A DNA stretch of 64,000 nt from Bin75 sp965223955 (lineage in GTDB: Bacteria > Nitrospirota > Nitrospiria > Nitrospirales > UBA8639): contig OZ245029.1 in the NCBI GenBank assembly GCA_965223955.1, positions 1,178,001 to 1,242,000 of the forward strand, given 5' to 3'. The first letter of the stretch is position 1, and every line of letters begins with the position of its first letter. The position numbers and the translations under genes were made by a program. This document shows, one piece after another, positions 43,425-52,949 of this stretch. The notes under the pieces were generated by a model. That model ran no database searches and had not been told where the DNA came from. It saw only the letters and a list, made by a program, of their open reading frames with translations.

Positions 43425-44309
43425 TGCTATGCCTCACCTTACTGGAACTTAGCGATCAAGAGTTGAAAGGGATTCATTGCACCCGAAAATGACGGATGAG
43501 GTAGCCACAGTTACTTGGGTAGTGTAGTGGCTCATTCAAGGTATATTCCGATTGTTGCTCATGCTACCAGAATTCTTTGATATGTTTCGATGGGAATTAT
43601 ATGATTGGTGCGCTTAGCTGAGGTGGCCCCAGTCTCTTGGACAGCTTGGCGGCTTGGTTAAGGTGTATGCCCGGTTTTGATCATCCCGCCATAATCCTCT
43701 TGAAAGGCTCCCTTTGTTGCAGCGGCACCGGTGGATAGGCTGGGCCAGCCGGTAGGGGTTGCCTTTGATGTTGAAGAACGGCGGATTTTCGCGGGCAAGA
43801 AACTTCAGCGCTGAGGGCGGATTGGGAAGAATAGATGCCTCCCTTTTCTCTTCCTAGCGGCGGCATCTCATGCCGCCTTCGTTTCCCTCTCCCCTCTGTC
43901 ATCCTCGACATTAGTAATCGAGGATCCATCCTTCTGTTTCCTACTCTTCGCCTTTGTAGCCGCGCCATCTCATGGCGCTTCGTGCCTCGCCTCTGGAGGC
44001 AGAGAACATCTGCCTGTCACGCGCACTGTCGGCAAAGCCAGACCCTCCTCGACAAGTGGAACACGCTTCGAGAAACCCACTTTCCTATAACCATCGCAGC
44101 GGCTATAATTCACCAATCCCTCACGCTCGTCCTGAACCTAAATTGGGGGGTAGGTCATGGGGGATGAAATGGCGCTTTGCTTGACCGGCTCGATCTTCAA
44201 AAGATAGACTCACGCTCCATTCAGGCTTGTGTATATTTGCAATCGTCTTTTCGTAGGGCTGTTCGTGAACGGACCTGATAGGCTGGGTATTTAGGAGCCG
44301 AAGTAAGAC
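43425..44309. repeat. Repeat-bearing gap between the SIR2 gene and the membrane-SpeD-DUF3326 operon
   Basis: No gene is supported. Palindromic repeats at 43857-43879, 43898-43926 and 43955-43979. A stretch at 43618-43645 (TGAGGTGGCCCC then CTTGGACAG) resembles the end of an IS3-type element without any transposase remnant I can confirm. The promoter for the operon at 44310 should be in the last 150 bp. Confidence 0.6.
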
Positions 44310-45512
44310 ATGCAAGACCGAATTGATGAAGGAGAGCCTGATAGCCTCTGGCGACGAAATGTGTCCCCGGGAGACAAGCTTCCACCTGAACTCACGTTCT
44401 GGCGTAAGGTCAGTCTAGGGGTTGCCAGAGTCGCGATGGTGGCAGGTGTTCTTTACATCATCTATGTTTGCATCCAAATTTTCTGGAGCGCCGGTGTTCC
44501 TCCCAAATGCACATTTTGCACTTATCTCGCTTTAGCGGGATTTCTATCAGGATTAGTGTCTGAGTTTGTTATTCGCCACAGGGCATTTGTTCATAAGGCA
44601 CGGAAAGAGGATCTAAGTGTAGTTGTAGCGCTTATCCAGGAGGCTAAAAACATTGACCCGGAAATGACTAAAATTGAGAAGTCTGCCAGCCTCGCTGAAA
44701 GGAGTAAGCAGATAAAGAATGAAGTGTCCCGGTTGGAAAGTTTAGGTTCTGAATGGTGGACGGAGTTTCAAATCCTCACATTAAACCGCCTTCTGATTGA
44801 TTTTCTACCAATTGAAGACCTTAAGGCACGCGCTCGCTCAAGCCTTGACGAACTTAAGGAATATGCAGATGGAGACGCATTTTCTTATGATGTCCGTCTT
44901 TATTATAGTTGGGAAGAAAAAATCACATCCAACATAGATGAACTAGAGCGAAATAACGAAAAGAAAGAAGCCGAGCCAAATAATAAAGTCGAGGCGTTGC
45001 GTGCAAATCTCCGTTCACTCCGTGAGCATGTAGCTGACTATGAATACAACTGGGCAGAAGGCTCGACAATTGTCTCAGGCATCAGAATTTGTGGCTCGGC
45101 TGGAGTGGTTGTTTTCACTTTAATGGGAATTCTCCCTATACTATATTCAATACCTAATTCTACGCATTCATATGATTTTTCTTTGAGCGTTCTGAATTGG
45201 GGCTACCTCGGTGTTGCGGGGTCAATTGCCAGCGCATTGATTGGTCTTAGGAATTCCAACGAAGTTGAAGTCGGTTCTACTTTTGGGAAACAAGAGCTAT
45301 GGCGAATGGTACTGGGTGCTCCTCTAGGTCTTTTAGCTGGAATCATAATTTTTTCAGCTCTTGCAGGTGAGCTGATAAAGAGTGGATCTGCTGTTCCAGA
45401 TTTGTCGAAGCCTGGATTGTTGAGCGCTGGACTTTCTGTGGTATGGGCGGTAGTTGCGGGTATGGGATTTGAAAGGTCGTTTCAACGTATGCGTGGCGCT
45501 GTGGAGTTCTAA
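44310..45512 (+). CDS. Membrane protein with large coiled-coil domain, first gene of an unrecognised operon
   Basis: 400 residues. Two transmembrane segments near the start (about 36-58 and 66-86, the latter after a C-x2-C: KCTFC), a long charged, helical/coiled-coil cytoplasmic region (about 95-245), then four more segments (about 258-278, 290-310, 333-353, 373-393). No enzymatic motif. The stop (45510-45512) is followed at once by the GTG of the next gene, so translation is coupled. Family not recognised; the tail segments with conserved Gly ('GIRICGSAGVVVFTLMGILPILYS') look like a channel or anchor. Confidence 0.75.
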   Translation: MQDRIDEGEPDSLWRRNVSPGDKLPPELTFWRKVSLGVARVAMVAGVLYIIYVCIQIFWSAGVPPKCTFCTYLALAGFLSGLVSEFVIRHRAFVHKARKEDLSVVVALIQEAKNIDPEMTKIEKSASLAERSKQIKNEVSRLESLGSEWWTEFQILTLNRLLIDFLPIEDLKARARSSLDELKEYADGDAFSYDVRLYYSWEEKITSNIDELERNNEKKEAEPNNKVEALRANLRSLREHVADYEYNWAEGSTIVSGIRICGSAGVVVFTLMGILPILYSIPNSTHSYDFSLSVLNWGYLGVAGSIASALIGLRNSNEVEVGSTFGKQELWRMVLGAPLGLLAGIIIFSALAGELIKSGSAVPDLSKPGLLSAGLSVVWAVVAGMGFERSFQRMRGAVEF

Positions 45513-45977
45513 GTGAGCCGAATCGTGAGCAGCTTGATGAGACATGAGGAACCAAATACCATAGCTGAAAGTGGCACAAGGCAGGATAATGGTGATGCTG
45601 TTCGCCGCGTGTATGGTTTTGAACTCGTTCTTGACCTTCACGGATGTGAAGCCGAGTTATTCAACCGGGATCATATCGACAAGTTCTTCACTGACCTTTG
45701 TGCGCTGATTGAAATGGAAAAGTGCGAAGTCCACTTTTGGGATGACGTAGGTGTTTCTGTGGAGGAGCAGCAGACACTACCACACACCAAAGGCACATCA
45801 GCCGTCTGCTTCATTTTGACGAGTACAATCGTCATTCACACGTTGGATATCCTAGGTGCAGTGTACGTGAATATCTTTTCCTGCAAACCCTTTGATCCGG
45901 ATGTAGCCGCGGAATTTACGACCGAACGGTTCAAGGCGGTATCCTCCCAAAAAACCTTTATCGAACGCACATTGTAA
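45513..45977 (+). CDS. S-adenosylmethionine-decarboxylase (SpeD)-like pyruvoyl enzyme
   Basis: 154 residues. The core 'KGTSAVCFILTSTIVIHTLDILGAVYVNIFSCKPFDPD' aligns with SpeD. Ser104 (the pyruvoyl precursor), His109 and Cys124 keep the exact spacing (5 and 15 residues) of Ser63, His68 and Cys83 in the Thermotoga enzyme. Residues around the cleavage site differ (T-S-T instead of E-S-H), and a 30-residue N-terminal extension precedes the domain. SpeD relatives with other substrates (ornithine, arginine) are known, so the substrate is open. No spermidine synthase is nearby. Translationally coupled to the gene before; 22 bp before the DUF3326 gene. Confidence 0.75.
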   Translation: MSRIVSSLMRHEEPNTIAESGTRQDNGDAVRRVYGFELVLDLHGCEAELFNRDHIDKFFTDLCALIEMEKCEVHFWDDVGVSVEEQQTLPHTKGTSAVCFILTSTIVIHTLDILGAVYVNIFSCKPFDPDVAAEFTTERFKAVSSQKTFIERTL

Positions 45978-45999
45978 TTGGTGGGATAGGGCGAATAAA

Positions 46000-47370
46000 T
46001 TGCTTTTGAGAGAACTGGAACTTGACCTGCCAGTAGCACTTGATAAGCAGGACGCGCTCACACAAATTCGAGATGCCCTGCGATTTCGGTTGCCTGCCAA
46101 CATCGTACCTCTGAGATTCGCCATTACGAAGTCAGGTGGTGGCCGTGTCAGTTGTGCGATCAGTTACCTGGTGGCATCGTCAGAACTTAGTGATGCCGCG
46201 AACATTTCGATATTAGAATTTGTTCCCCGCAAGTATGAGAACACGAGCCGGTTTAACGTCGCATTTTTGATTCCAACAGGCATAGGTGCCGAAATTGGCG
46301 GCCATGCGGGCGATGCGACGCCAGCCGCACGGCTGATTGCCGAGACCTGCGACACATTGATTTTGCACCCCAATGTGGTCAACGCATCCGATATTAACGA
46401 GATGCCAGCTAATTCTCTTTATGTCGAAGGTAGCGTAATCGCTCGGTTATTGATGGGTACCATCGGTCTTGTTCCAACGCGAGCCAACCGGGTGTTGGTG
46501 ATCATTGATGCCCATAAAGACGATCTGTTTGTGAACGCCGCTATAAACGCGGTGAGCGCGGCGCGCTCATCCTACGGTTTGGTTTGTCCCGAAGTGATAA
46601 AACTTTCCCCACCAGTGAGGATGAAGGCCGAGTTTACTGATTTTGGTACCGCCGCTGGAGAAATTAGTGGTCTCGAACGTGTCTTCGCGCTGCTCGAAGA
46701 ACAAGAAGGGGAATACGATGCAGTTGCTATTTCCTCAGTGATCTTAGTTCCCGAGGAGTTCCACCAAGGATATTTTGATGCTGCAGGAGATATGGTCAAC
46801 CCTTGGGGCGGGGTCGAGGCCATGCTCACCCATGCCGTGTCAAGCCGATTCAACGTACCCTCGGCTCATTCGCCGATGTTCGAGACGCAGGATATAGCGA
46901 ATCGCGATCCAGGCGTGGTGGAGCCGCGCATGGCAGCAGAGGCGATTTCTTTGACATTTTTCGAGAGTGTCTTGAAGGGGCTTCACAAAAGCCCACGAAT
47001 CGTTACCGCTTCATCTCAGATGTCCGTGCCTGGCGTTATAACCGCTTCTGATGTTTCATGTTTAGTGATTCCTGATGGTTGTGTTGGGTTGCCAACTCTC
47101 GCTGCGTTGGAGCAGGGCATCCCAGTGATAGCCGTGCGAGAAAATAAGAACCTGATGGAGAATGATCTGACTACGCTACCTTGGCGAACCGGCCAACTCC
47201 ATATGGTTGAAAATTATTGGGAAGCGGCAGGCGTGCTCTGCGCGATTCGTGGCGGTATTGCGCCTGAGTCCGTTCGGCGGCCACTCGCACAGACCCGGGT
47301 CACGACACGGGAGTTAGACGATACAAAAAGTGAACAGCTTCCAGAGGAGAGGGCCAAACTTTTTGGGTAA
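46000..47370 (+). CDS. DUF3326 family protein
   Basis: 456 residues from a TTG with GGATAGGG upstream. Conserved blocks 'FLIPTGIGAEIGGHAGDATPAARLIAETCDTLILHPNVVNASDINEMP' (about 89-136) and 'NSLYVEGSVIARLLMGTIGLVP' identify DUF3326, known from cyanobacteria and other bacteria and without assigned function. The family has Gly-rich and Asn/Asp-rich loops suggesting a metal- or cofactor-binding enzyme. An extra N-terminal 85 residues precede the domain. Third gene of the operon with the SpeD-like protein, which suggests a joint metabolic role (inference). Confidence 0.82.
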   Translation: MLLRELELDLPVALDKQDALTQIRDALRFRLPANIVPLRFAITKSGGGRVSCAISYLVASSELSDAANISILEFVPRKYENTSRFNVAFLIPTGIGAEIGGHAGDATPAARLIAETCDTLILHPNVVNASDINEMPANSLYVEGSVIARLLMGTIGLVPTRANRVLVIIDAHKDDLFVNAAINAVSAARSSYGLVCPEVIKLSPPVRMKAEFTDFGTAAGEISGLERVFALLEEQEGEYDAVAISSVILVPEEFHQGYFDAAGDMVNPWGGVEAMLTHAVSSRFNVPSAHSPMFETQDIANRDPGVVEPRMAAEAISLTFFESVLKGLHKSPRIVTASSQMSVPGVITASDVSCLVIPDGCVGLPTLAALEQGIPVIAVRENKNLMENDLTTLPWRTGQLHMVENYWEAAGVLCAIRGGIAPESVRRPLAQTRVTTRELDDTKSEQLPEERAKLFG

Positions 47371-47688
47371 AAAGATGTATCACCATTACTCATTTTCGAT
47401 CACGCTCCCCCATCCCCGCACAGAAGCTACGCACCCGCGCCCGCCGTCGTAAGCCCGAGCCAAACCGCGCGAAAACGCCCCATAACCCCCCCGTAAACAG
47501 GCATTCAGTCGTTGCCCAAACAAGGGTCACTCCCGCGCCCGCAGGAATCCAGCGTCGTTGCCTGTCCCTTTATCCTGCCTTAACCCCCGCGCCATCTCAT
47601 GGCGCCTTCCTTCCTTTCCTCCCCCTCCTATATACCCGCGCCATCCCATGGCGCCTTCTTCCCTCCGTCACGCTGATAGCAAGCCGGG
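47371..47688. repeat. Gap with two 'ggcgccat..atggcgcc' hairpins
   Basis: Hairpins at 47588-47607 and 47637-47656 (GCGCCATCTCATGGCGC and GCGCCATCCCATGGCGC). Nothing else seen. Confidence 0.75.
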
Positions 47689-48429
47689 TTATTCGCCGCC
47701 GAGAGACTCCAGCCGCTCGACCGCCTTCCGGTGAATGATCCGGTCGTGGGCGTCTTTCGAAGGTAATCTTATCGCGCGCTCGAGCAGGTCGCGCGCCTTC
47801 CCGTGGTTGTCATCGGTATCCAGGCTCAGAAGGCCAAGCGCGTACTCGAGAAGCACAATCTTCTCTTGAGGCGCCAATTCGAGCGCCAGCTCGAAATACG
47901 CGAGAGCATCCTCCTCGTTCGCCCCATAGAGCAGACCGGCCAAGAAACCGCCGAAGCTGACGGCTCCCGCATGCCAGGCGCCCAGGCTCAAATGGGCGGC
48001 TGCCATGTCCGGGTCCAGCCGAAGCGCCTCTTGAATGGCATCGCGCATTTGACTGGCGTAGTCCTCGCTCAATGCCGCCAACATTCCGATCACCTGCGCG
48101 TGGCGGCCCATGGCATGGGCCAATTGGAGATGGGCCTCCGGGTTGGCCGCGTCGAGCCGGATCGCCTTTCGCGCGAGCTCCTCGGCCCGCCTGAACAAGC
48201 CCTCCTTTTCGCTATCCGGCGCAATGTAGTAGCCGTAAATCGCCAGTGAATTGGCCGCCAATGCAAAGCCTTCGGAGGTGTCGAGCACCAGGGCAAGGTC
48301 GGCGGCCTCCATGAAGCGGCCCTCGGTATAGACGGTGCGTGCCTCTTCGATCGACTGTGCGCCGGCGGTCCCCGCAAGCAGGAACATGGACACAATTGTC
48401 AGGTAGGTGCGGAATAGGGACTTGTTCAT
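47689..48429 (-). CDS. Exported TPR protein
   Basis: 246 residues with a signal peptide (MNKSLFRTYLTIVSMFLLAGTAGAQ). Several TPR units: 'AEELARKAIRLDAANPEAHLQLAHAMG', 'MRDAIQEALRLDPDMAAAHLSLGAWH', 'ALAYFELALELAPQEKIVLLEYALGLL'. Periplasmic. Lies beside a methyltransferase and a broken RND transporter, on the same strand. In Methylococcus a periplasmic TPR-type protein (BstC, as I recall) accompanies an RND sterol transporter; the parallel is suggestive only. Confidence 0.82.
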   Translation of the reverse strand: MNKSLFRTYLTIVSMFLLAGTAGAQSIEEARTVYTEGRFMEAADLALVLDTSEGFALAANSLAIYGYYIAPDSEKEGLFRRAEELARKAIRLDAANPEAHLQLAHAMGRHAQVIGMLAALSEDYASQMRDAIQEALRLDPDMAAAHLSLGAWHAGAVSFGGFLAGLLYGANEEDALAYFELALELAPQEKIVLLEYALGLLSLDTDDNHGKARDLLERAIRLPSKDAHDRIIHRKAVERLESLGGE

Positions 48430-48533
48430 GACATGCTTCCTACGGACCGGCGGATTCCATAGCCATTTCGGTTCAGGAGGGAGGTATACGAATATCGCAA
48501 CTAACGATCGTTTTGTAAAGAGGTCACCTGCCC

Positions 48534-49559
48534 CTACTCCGGTTTCCGGGCGAGGATGAAATACATCGGGCTGAAAATGCCCAGCCGGCCGGCTTCGGCA
48601 AAGGCTGCGCCGGCGAGGTTAAGGATGCCGGAGACATAGGTCGTACCGCGCGGTACGACCCGCAGTTTTTCGAGTAGCCAGAGCGAACCGTGGGTCAGCC
48701 GGCGTCCGGCGGCCGAGGTGCGGAAGTTGGCGAACGACAGGCCCGATCCGGCCAGGGGCTGATACCAGGGGATGCCGGGTGGCGCCGTGGCGGCCAGATC
48801 CCGGGTTTCCAGTATCTCGAAGCCGACCGCGCTCAGCGCTTCGTCGATCTCATGCGGCCGGGCTATATCGGGCACGCCGCCGCCATATTCCAAATCGGCC
48901 TTGAGCTTCAGGTGTTCGGTATTTTGCGCATCGAAAAGGTCGGTCAGGCAAAATTCGTAGGCCGCGAAACGGCCCCCGGGCTTCAGCAGGCGGAACGCCT
49001 CGCCATAGACACCGGCCTTGTCGGGAGCGCAGCAGGTCGCCTCGATGGCGTAGACCGCGTCGAAGGCATTGTCCGGCGAGTCGACGTTCATGAAGTCGCA
49101 TTTGAGATACTCGACCAGATGGCTCAGGTTTTCTTCTTCTGTCCGCTTTGCGGCGCGCTTCAACTGGTATTCGTTGTTGTTGACGCCGAGGATTCTGGCG
49201 CCGGAAAAGCGGGCGATCTCGCGCAACGAACCGCCGATCCCGCAGCCCAGATCGACCGCTGTCATGCCGGACTGCAGGTCGAGTCTGTGCGCCAGGTAAT
49301 GTTCATGCCGCGCCATCGAGGCAGCAAAGCTCTCCCCTTCAACACGCGGCGCGAAGTGGAACGACCGGCCCCAGCCGTATTCGTAGAAATCGGTCACCAG
49401 ATCGTAATAGGTGTTCAAGAAATTCCGGTAGTCGGCCTTGCGCTCGTCCAGGCCGCCGCGCGCCGCGCCGCCGTATCGCCGCGCGTAGTCCCGCGCCCGG
49501 GAAGCGACATCCATGCCGGATTTTGCGTCTTTCAGGATGTCGGTGAGCTTGGATATCAT
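48534..49559 (-). CDS. Sterol C-24 methyltransferase-like SAM enzyme
   Basis: 341 residues. The N-terminal 'TYYDLVTDFYEYGWGRSFHF' (about 50-69) is the hallmark sterol-binding block of Erg6/SMT proteins, and 'AVDLGCGIGGSLREIARFSGARILGVNNNEYQLKRA' (101-136) is their SAM motif with the unusual N-N-N. 'DFMNVDSPDNAFDAVYAIEATCCAPDKAGVYGEAFRLLKPGG' fits motifs II-III. These enzymes add methyl to the sterol side chain; most bacterial homologues are uncharacterised. In this cluster with an RND transporter and a Rieske gene it points to a sterol or other polycyclic lipid. GC-rich and unlike its neighbours. Confidence 0.82.
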   Translation of the reverse strand: MISKLTDILKDAKSGMDVASRARDYARRYGGAARGGLDERKADYRNFLNTYYDLVTDFYEYGWGRSFHFAPRVEGESFAASMARHEHYLAHRLDLQSGMTAVDLGCGIGGSLREIARFSGARILGVNNNEYQLKRAAKRTEEENLSHLVEYLKCDFMNVDSPDNAFDAVYAIEATCCAPDKAGVYGEAFRLLKPGGRFAAYEFCLTDLFDAQNTEHLKLKADLEYGGGVPDIARPHEIDEALSAVGFEILETRDLAATAPPGIPWYQPLAGSGLSFANFRTSAAGRRLTHGSLWLLEKLRVVPRGTTYVSGILNLAGAAFAEAGRLGIFSPMYFILARKPE

Positions 49560-49686
49560 CGTGATGCCTTGATCGGTTACGCCCGGGCACTCTGCGCGCG
49601 GCCCGTCACGGCGGATGCGTTGCCGGGAGGCTGTCGCCCCGCCAGCGCGAAAGTCCTGTAAACCGGTCGGGCGAGACGGGCATGTC

Positions 49687-51676
49687 TCATTGAGTCTTCC
49701 GGTCGATGGCTATCAGCAAGGGCGGGAGGAGCAGGAAATCGCAGATCAGCGCGAAGCCGATCGTGAGCGCAACCAGGAGGCCGAGCATCCAACTGATCGC
49801 GAATCCCGACGTAGCGAACACCAGGAAGCCCAGCACCAGCATCATGGTTGTAGTGAACAGCGCCTGACCGACCGAACGAAAGGCGTAGCGCACCGCCTCG
49901 GACGCGGAAAGGCCCTCGCGACGCGCCTTCAGATACTTGCTCATGAGGTGAATCGTGTCATCGACGACGGTGCCGAAGGCGATCGCGGTCACGAGAGATC
50001 CGGCGGGCCCCACCTCGCTGTACAGATAGCCCCAGACGCCGAAGGCCATGGCCGAGGGGATGAGGTTGGGCACGAGGCTGACGAGGCCGAGGCGCACGCT
50101 TCTGAAAATCGCGATCAGGATCAGCGAAATGAGGATCATTCCCGTGACCGTGCCCCACAACATGCTCTTGGTGTTCCGTATGGCCAGATGGGCGAAGATG
50201 AGGCTGTACCCCGATGCCTCGGTCGCGAGGTCGGGCGCGTTGGCGCGGAGCCACTCCTGCCCGCGCACTTCGAGCTTGCGCATCTCCTCGGACTTCAGTC
50301 TGTGGAGCGTGACGGTCATCCGCGTCGCGGATTTGCCGATGTCGATGCGGTTGTTGAGGTCCATGCCGAAGGGAACCGAAAGCTCGTAGAGCAGCAGGTA
50401 CTGCGCGGCAAGCTCGTGGTCTTCGGGCAGCCGGTAGAAGGCCGGGTCGTCGCCGTGCATGTTCTTGTTGAGGCGCTTCATGATGTCTGAAAACGCCCGG
50501 ACGTGCGCCGTTTCCGGCTGGGCCTAGACCAGTCGGCCAAAGCGTCGACCTTGCGCAGATAGTCGGGATCGGTGATGCCGCCTTCGCGTCCGGCTCTCAG
50601 GGAGTACTCCAGGGTTTCTACGCCGGTCAGGTTCTCGATGACGAAGTCCGTATCGCGCCGAAACTCGTAACGTTCATCCAAATGCTTCGTCCAGTTGTCC
50701 GTCAGCTCGACGCGGGGCACGCCGGCCACCAGGGCGACCGCCGTGTCCCTGTCCAGACCTTGGCTCATACCGGACATGATCTTCTCGACGACGTGGACCG
50801 AGTGCGCGATGGCGAGCGTCATGATGATGAGGGGAACGCCGGAGTTGGCGGCGTTGAGCACCAAACCGGTCCAGCCGACGACGCCCATGGTCGAGCTGAC
50901 GACGAAGATGAGCACCACGACGAGGGACAGCGTGCCGAACAGGGAGCGCAGAAGGATGGCGGCGACGGACACGATGACGAGGAATGCGACGGGCGCGAGA
51001 ATTCCCATATCGTCCTGGGCCGCCTCCGTCAGGACCTGGTTCACGAAGACATTGCCGGTTACGTGATAGGCGATATTCGGATGGGCCGCCCGGGCCTCGT
51101 CCAGGAGGCAGCGGAGATAGTTGAGAATCCGGATCTCCCCGGCGTCCGAATGCTCGGGCAAGGCGAAACTGATCACCAGTCCGGCAACGTGCCCGTCGTG
51201 GGAGACGAGACGGCCCGCGACACTGGGCTCGCCTAACGCAATCCTCTTAATCCGCGCGAGGTCGTCATCGCTGAGCGATCCCGCGTCGTCCACGAGCCGC
51301 TCGACTTTCAAGTCGTCCTCGACCGACTCGGTGTGGGTATAGTTGGTAAGGGAGTCGACCCGGGTGGACGAGGGCACGCGCCAGCGGCCTCGGTCAACTC
51401 CTCGACGGCGCCGAGCGCCTCGCGGGTGAATACCGACCCGCCCTTGGGCGCGACTGCGATCACCGCCGCATTGGTCGCCGAATAGGTGTCCTCCAGGGTG
51501 TCGAATGCAACGAGTTGAGGATTGTCCTTGTCCAGCATGTCGCGCCAGGCGTTGGAGATGGTGATGAATTGGACGCCGGCTGTCAGAACCAGCATGACCG
51601 CCACGGCCGACGCGAGGACCAACCATCGGTGGCGCAACATGAACGTGGTGTAGCGGTCCGGAGTGACGGAGCTCAT
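49687..51676 (-). pseudogene. Broken RND (MmpL/HpnN-type) lipid transporter
   Basis: Three parts of one protein. N-terminal piece from ATG 51676 (MSSVTPDRYTTFMLRHRWLVLASAV, first TM and periplasmic start) ends at a frameshift near 51382. The middle piece runs to a second frameshift near 50525 and, at about 50720-50730, joins 'ALVAG' to 'VPRVELTDNW', skipping the second half of the first membrane domain by an in-frame loss. The last piece (MKRLNKNMHGDDPAF ... LALICDFLLLPPLLIAIDRKTQ) is the second membrane domain. It would have exported lipids; HpnN (hopanoids) and BstA (sterols) are the nearest named types. Now non-functional. Confidence 0.85.
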
Positions 51677-51829
51677 GGCTTTGCTGTCCGGCGGCGTGCA
51701 GCCGCAACGAACCCGCCGGTTCCATTGGCGGTTGTTTGCTGGAGGTGCATTTCGATCATCGCCACGCGGCTTCCGTAAGGGGAGGGCTGGGACACTCGGG
51801 CTGCCACGGCAGGAAGCCTGAGGGAGATA

Positions 51830-52900
51830 TTATAGCTCAGCGAAACAGTAGATTCCAGTATCTGTATGGGTCCACCACATTTGGCACTCGGGTTGATGGT
51901 GAAGGAGGAATTGTACCGGAGATTGGCGGCCAAGGCTATGGTGGGGTAAGACGGTGTTATACGCGATCAACCAGTCGGCCAATTGTTGGTTGAACAGGGC
52001 CACGTCGTCGAACAGCAAGTCCTCATGATAGTCCACGAACTGTTCCTGAATGGTCCGGTTGAACCGTTCTACATGGGCATTCATTTTCGGGGAACGGGGA
52101 TAGGTCCACCAGTGCGTGATGCCGCGCGCCTCCAACCGCTGCTGGAAGTGGCCCAGGAATTCCGAGCCGTTGTCGGAGAGCACGACCCGCGGGGGGCGTG
52201 GCAGCACCTGGCACAAGGCCTCCAGCGCGCGGGTCGCCTGGCGGCTGGACGCGGGGGGCGTGGCCACGGCGACCGCGAAGCGCGAGTGGGGATCGAGAAA
52301 GGGGAACAAGTAGCGGCGGAGGCCCGCCTGGAGCCGGACGACGGTATCACAGGCGAACACCTCGAGGGGCGGGGCGGAGTGGCCGCGGGGTTTCCGCGCT
52401 TTGCGCGGCCGCACGACGGGTTTAGGCTGGCCCCGCGCCGTCAAGCGGACGGGGGCGTGCCGCATCTTGTCGGGCGCACGGGCGATCAGGCGCCCAATGG
52501 TGGAGACACTGGGCAGGGCGAGGCCGTGGGCCTCACACCACGGGGCCAGCAGGACGTGGAGTTTGGCCTTCCCGAGGTTAGGGAAGGTGGTGCGCAGACG
52601 CCGGATCTCCTGGTTCAGTGCGGGCGGGCTGTGGGGCTGGCGCCGTCGGTGGGGGGCACGGGAGCGGGCGGCCAAGGCGGCGGGCTGACCGCCGGCCTGG
52701 GTCAACGTGTGTTTCCAGCGCGCGAGCGTCCGGCGGCTGACCGCATAGGCATCCTGGGTCGCCGCCGGGCCATGGGTGGCCCAGAACGTCAGAATCTTGA
52801 GTCGGTGGTGAGCTTCGTTGGGTATCATGTCCCAACGATAGCCCAGATTGGCTACTCGATAGAACCCCCGGATCCGGTAGCCGAGATGGTGGATGTGCAT
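51830..52900 (-). CDS. IS481-family transposase
   Basis: 356 residues from ATG 52900 with AGGAGG 7 bases upstream. N-terminal helix-turn-helix ('DAYAVSRRTLARWKHTL'), then an integrase core: D in VFACDTV, D in VVLSDNGSEFLG, E in NAHVERFNRTIQEQF, 35 residues apart as required. The last ten codons cross the left inverted repeat, and the stop at 51830 lies in flanking DNA. No frameshift, so probably active. Confidence 0.92.
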   Translation of the reverse strand: MHIHHLGYRIRGFYRVANLGYRWDMIPNEAHHRLKILTFWATHGPAATQDAYAVSRRTLARWKHTLTQAGGQPAALAARSRAPHRRRQPHSPPALNQEIRRLRTTFPNLGKAKLHVLLAPWCEAHGLALPSVSTIGRLIARAPDKMRHAPVRLTARGQPKPVVRPRKARKPRGHSAPPLEVFACDTVVRLQAGLRRYLFPFLDPHSRFAVAVATPPASSRQATRALEALCQVLPRPPRVVLSDNGSEFLGHFQQRLEARGITHWWTYPRSPKMNAHVERFNRTIQEQFVDYHEDLLFDDVALFNQQLADWLIAYNTVLPHHSLGRQSPVQFLLHHQPECQMWWTHTDTGIYCFAEL

Positions 52901-52949
52901 GGTGACTCCTCCTGGGTCAAGGAGTGCCATATGTTTCTGAACCTATACA
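51863..52949. mobile_element. IS481-like insertion sequence with 5-bp target duplication
   Basis: Begins TGTATGGG and ends ...CTATACA, with terminal inverted repeats of about 28 bp (both inner ends reach TGGCACTC). GTATC flanks it on both sides (51858-51862 and 52950-52954), a clean target-site duplication. 1,087 bp. The single transposase gene reads out through the left end. Confidence 0.85.

Noticed and set aside
43615..43760. IS3-family insertion remnant
   Set aside because: Only one end-like motif (TGAGGTGGCCCC...TTGGACAG) is visible; no transposase frame or second end could be found, so it is noted only within the gap entry.
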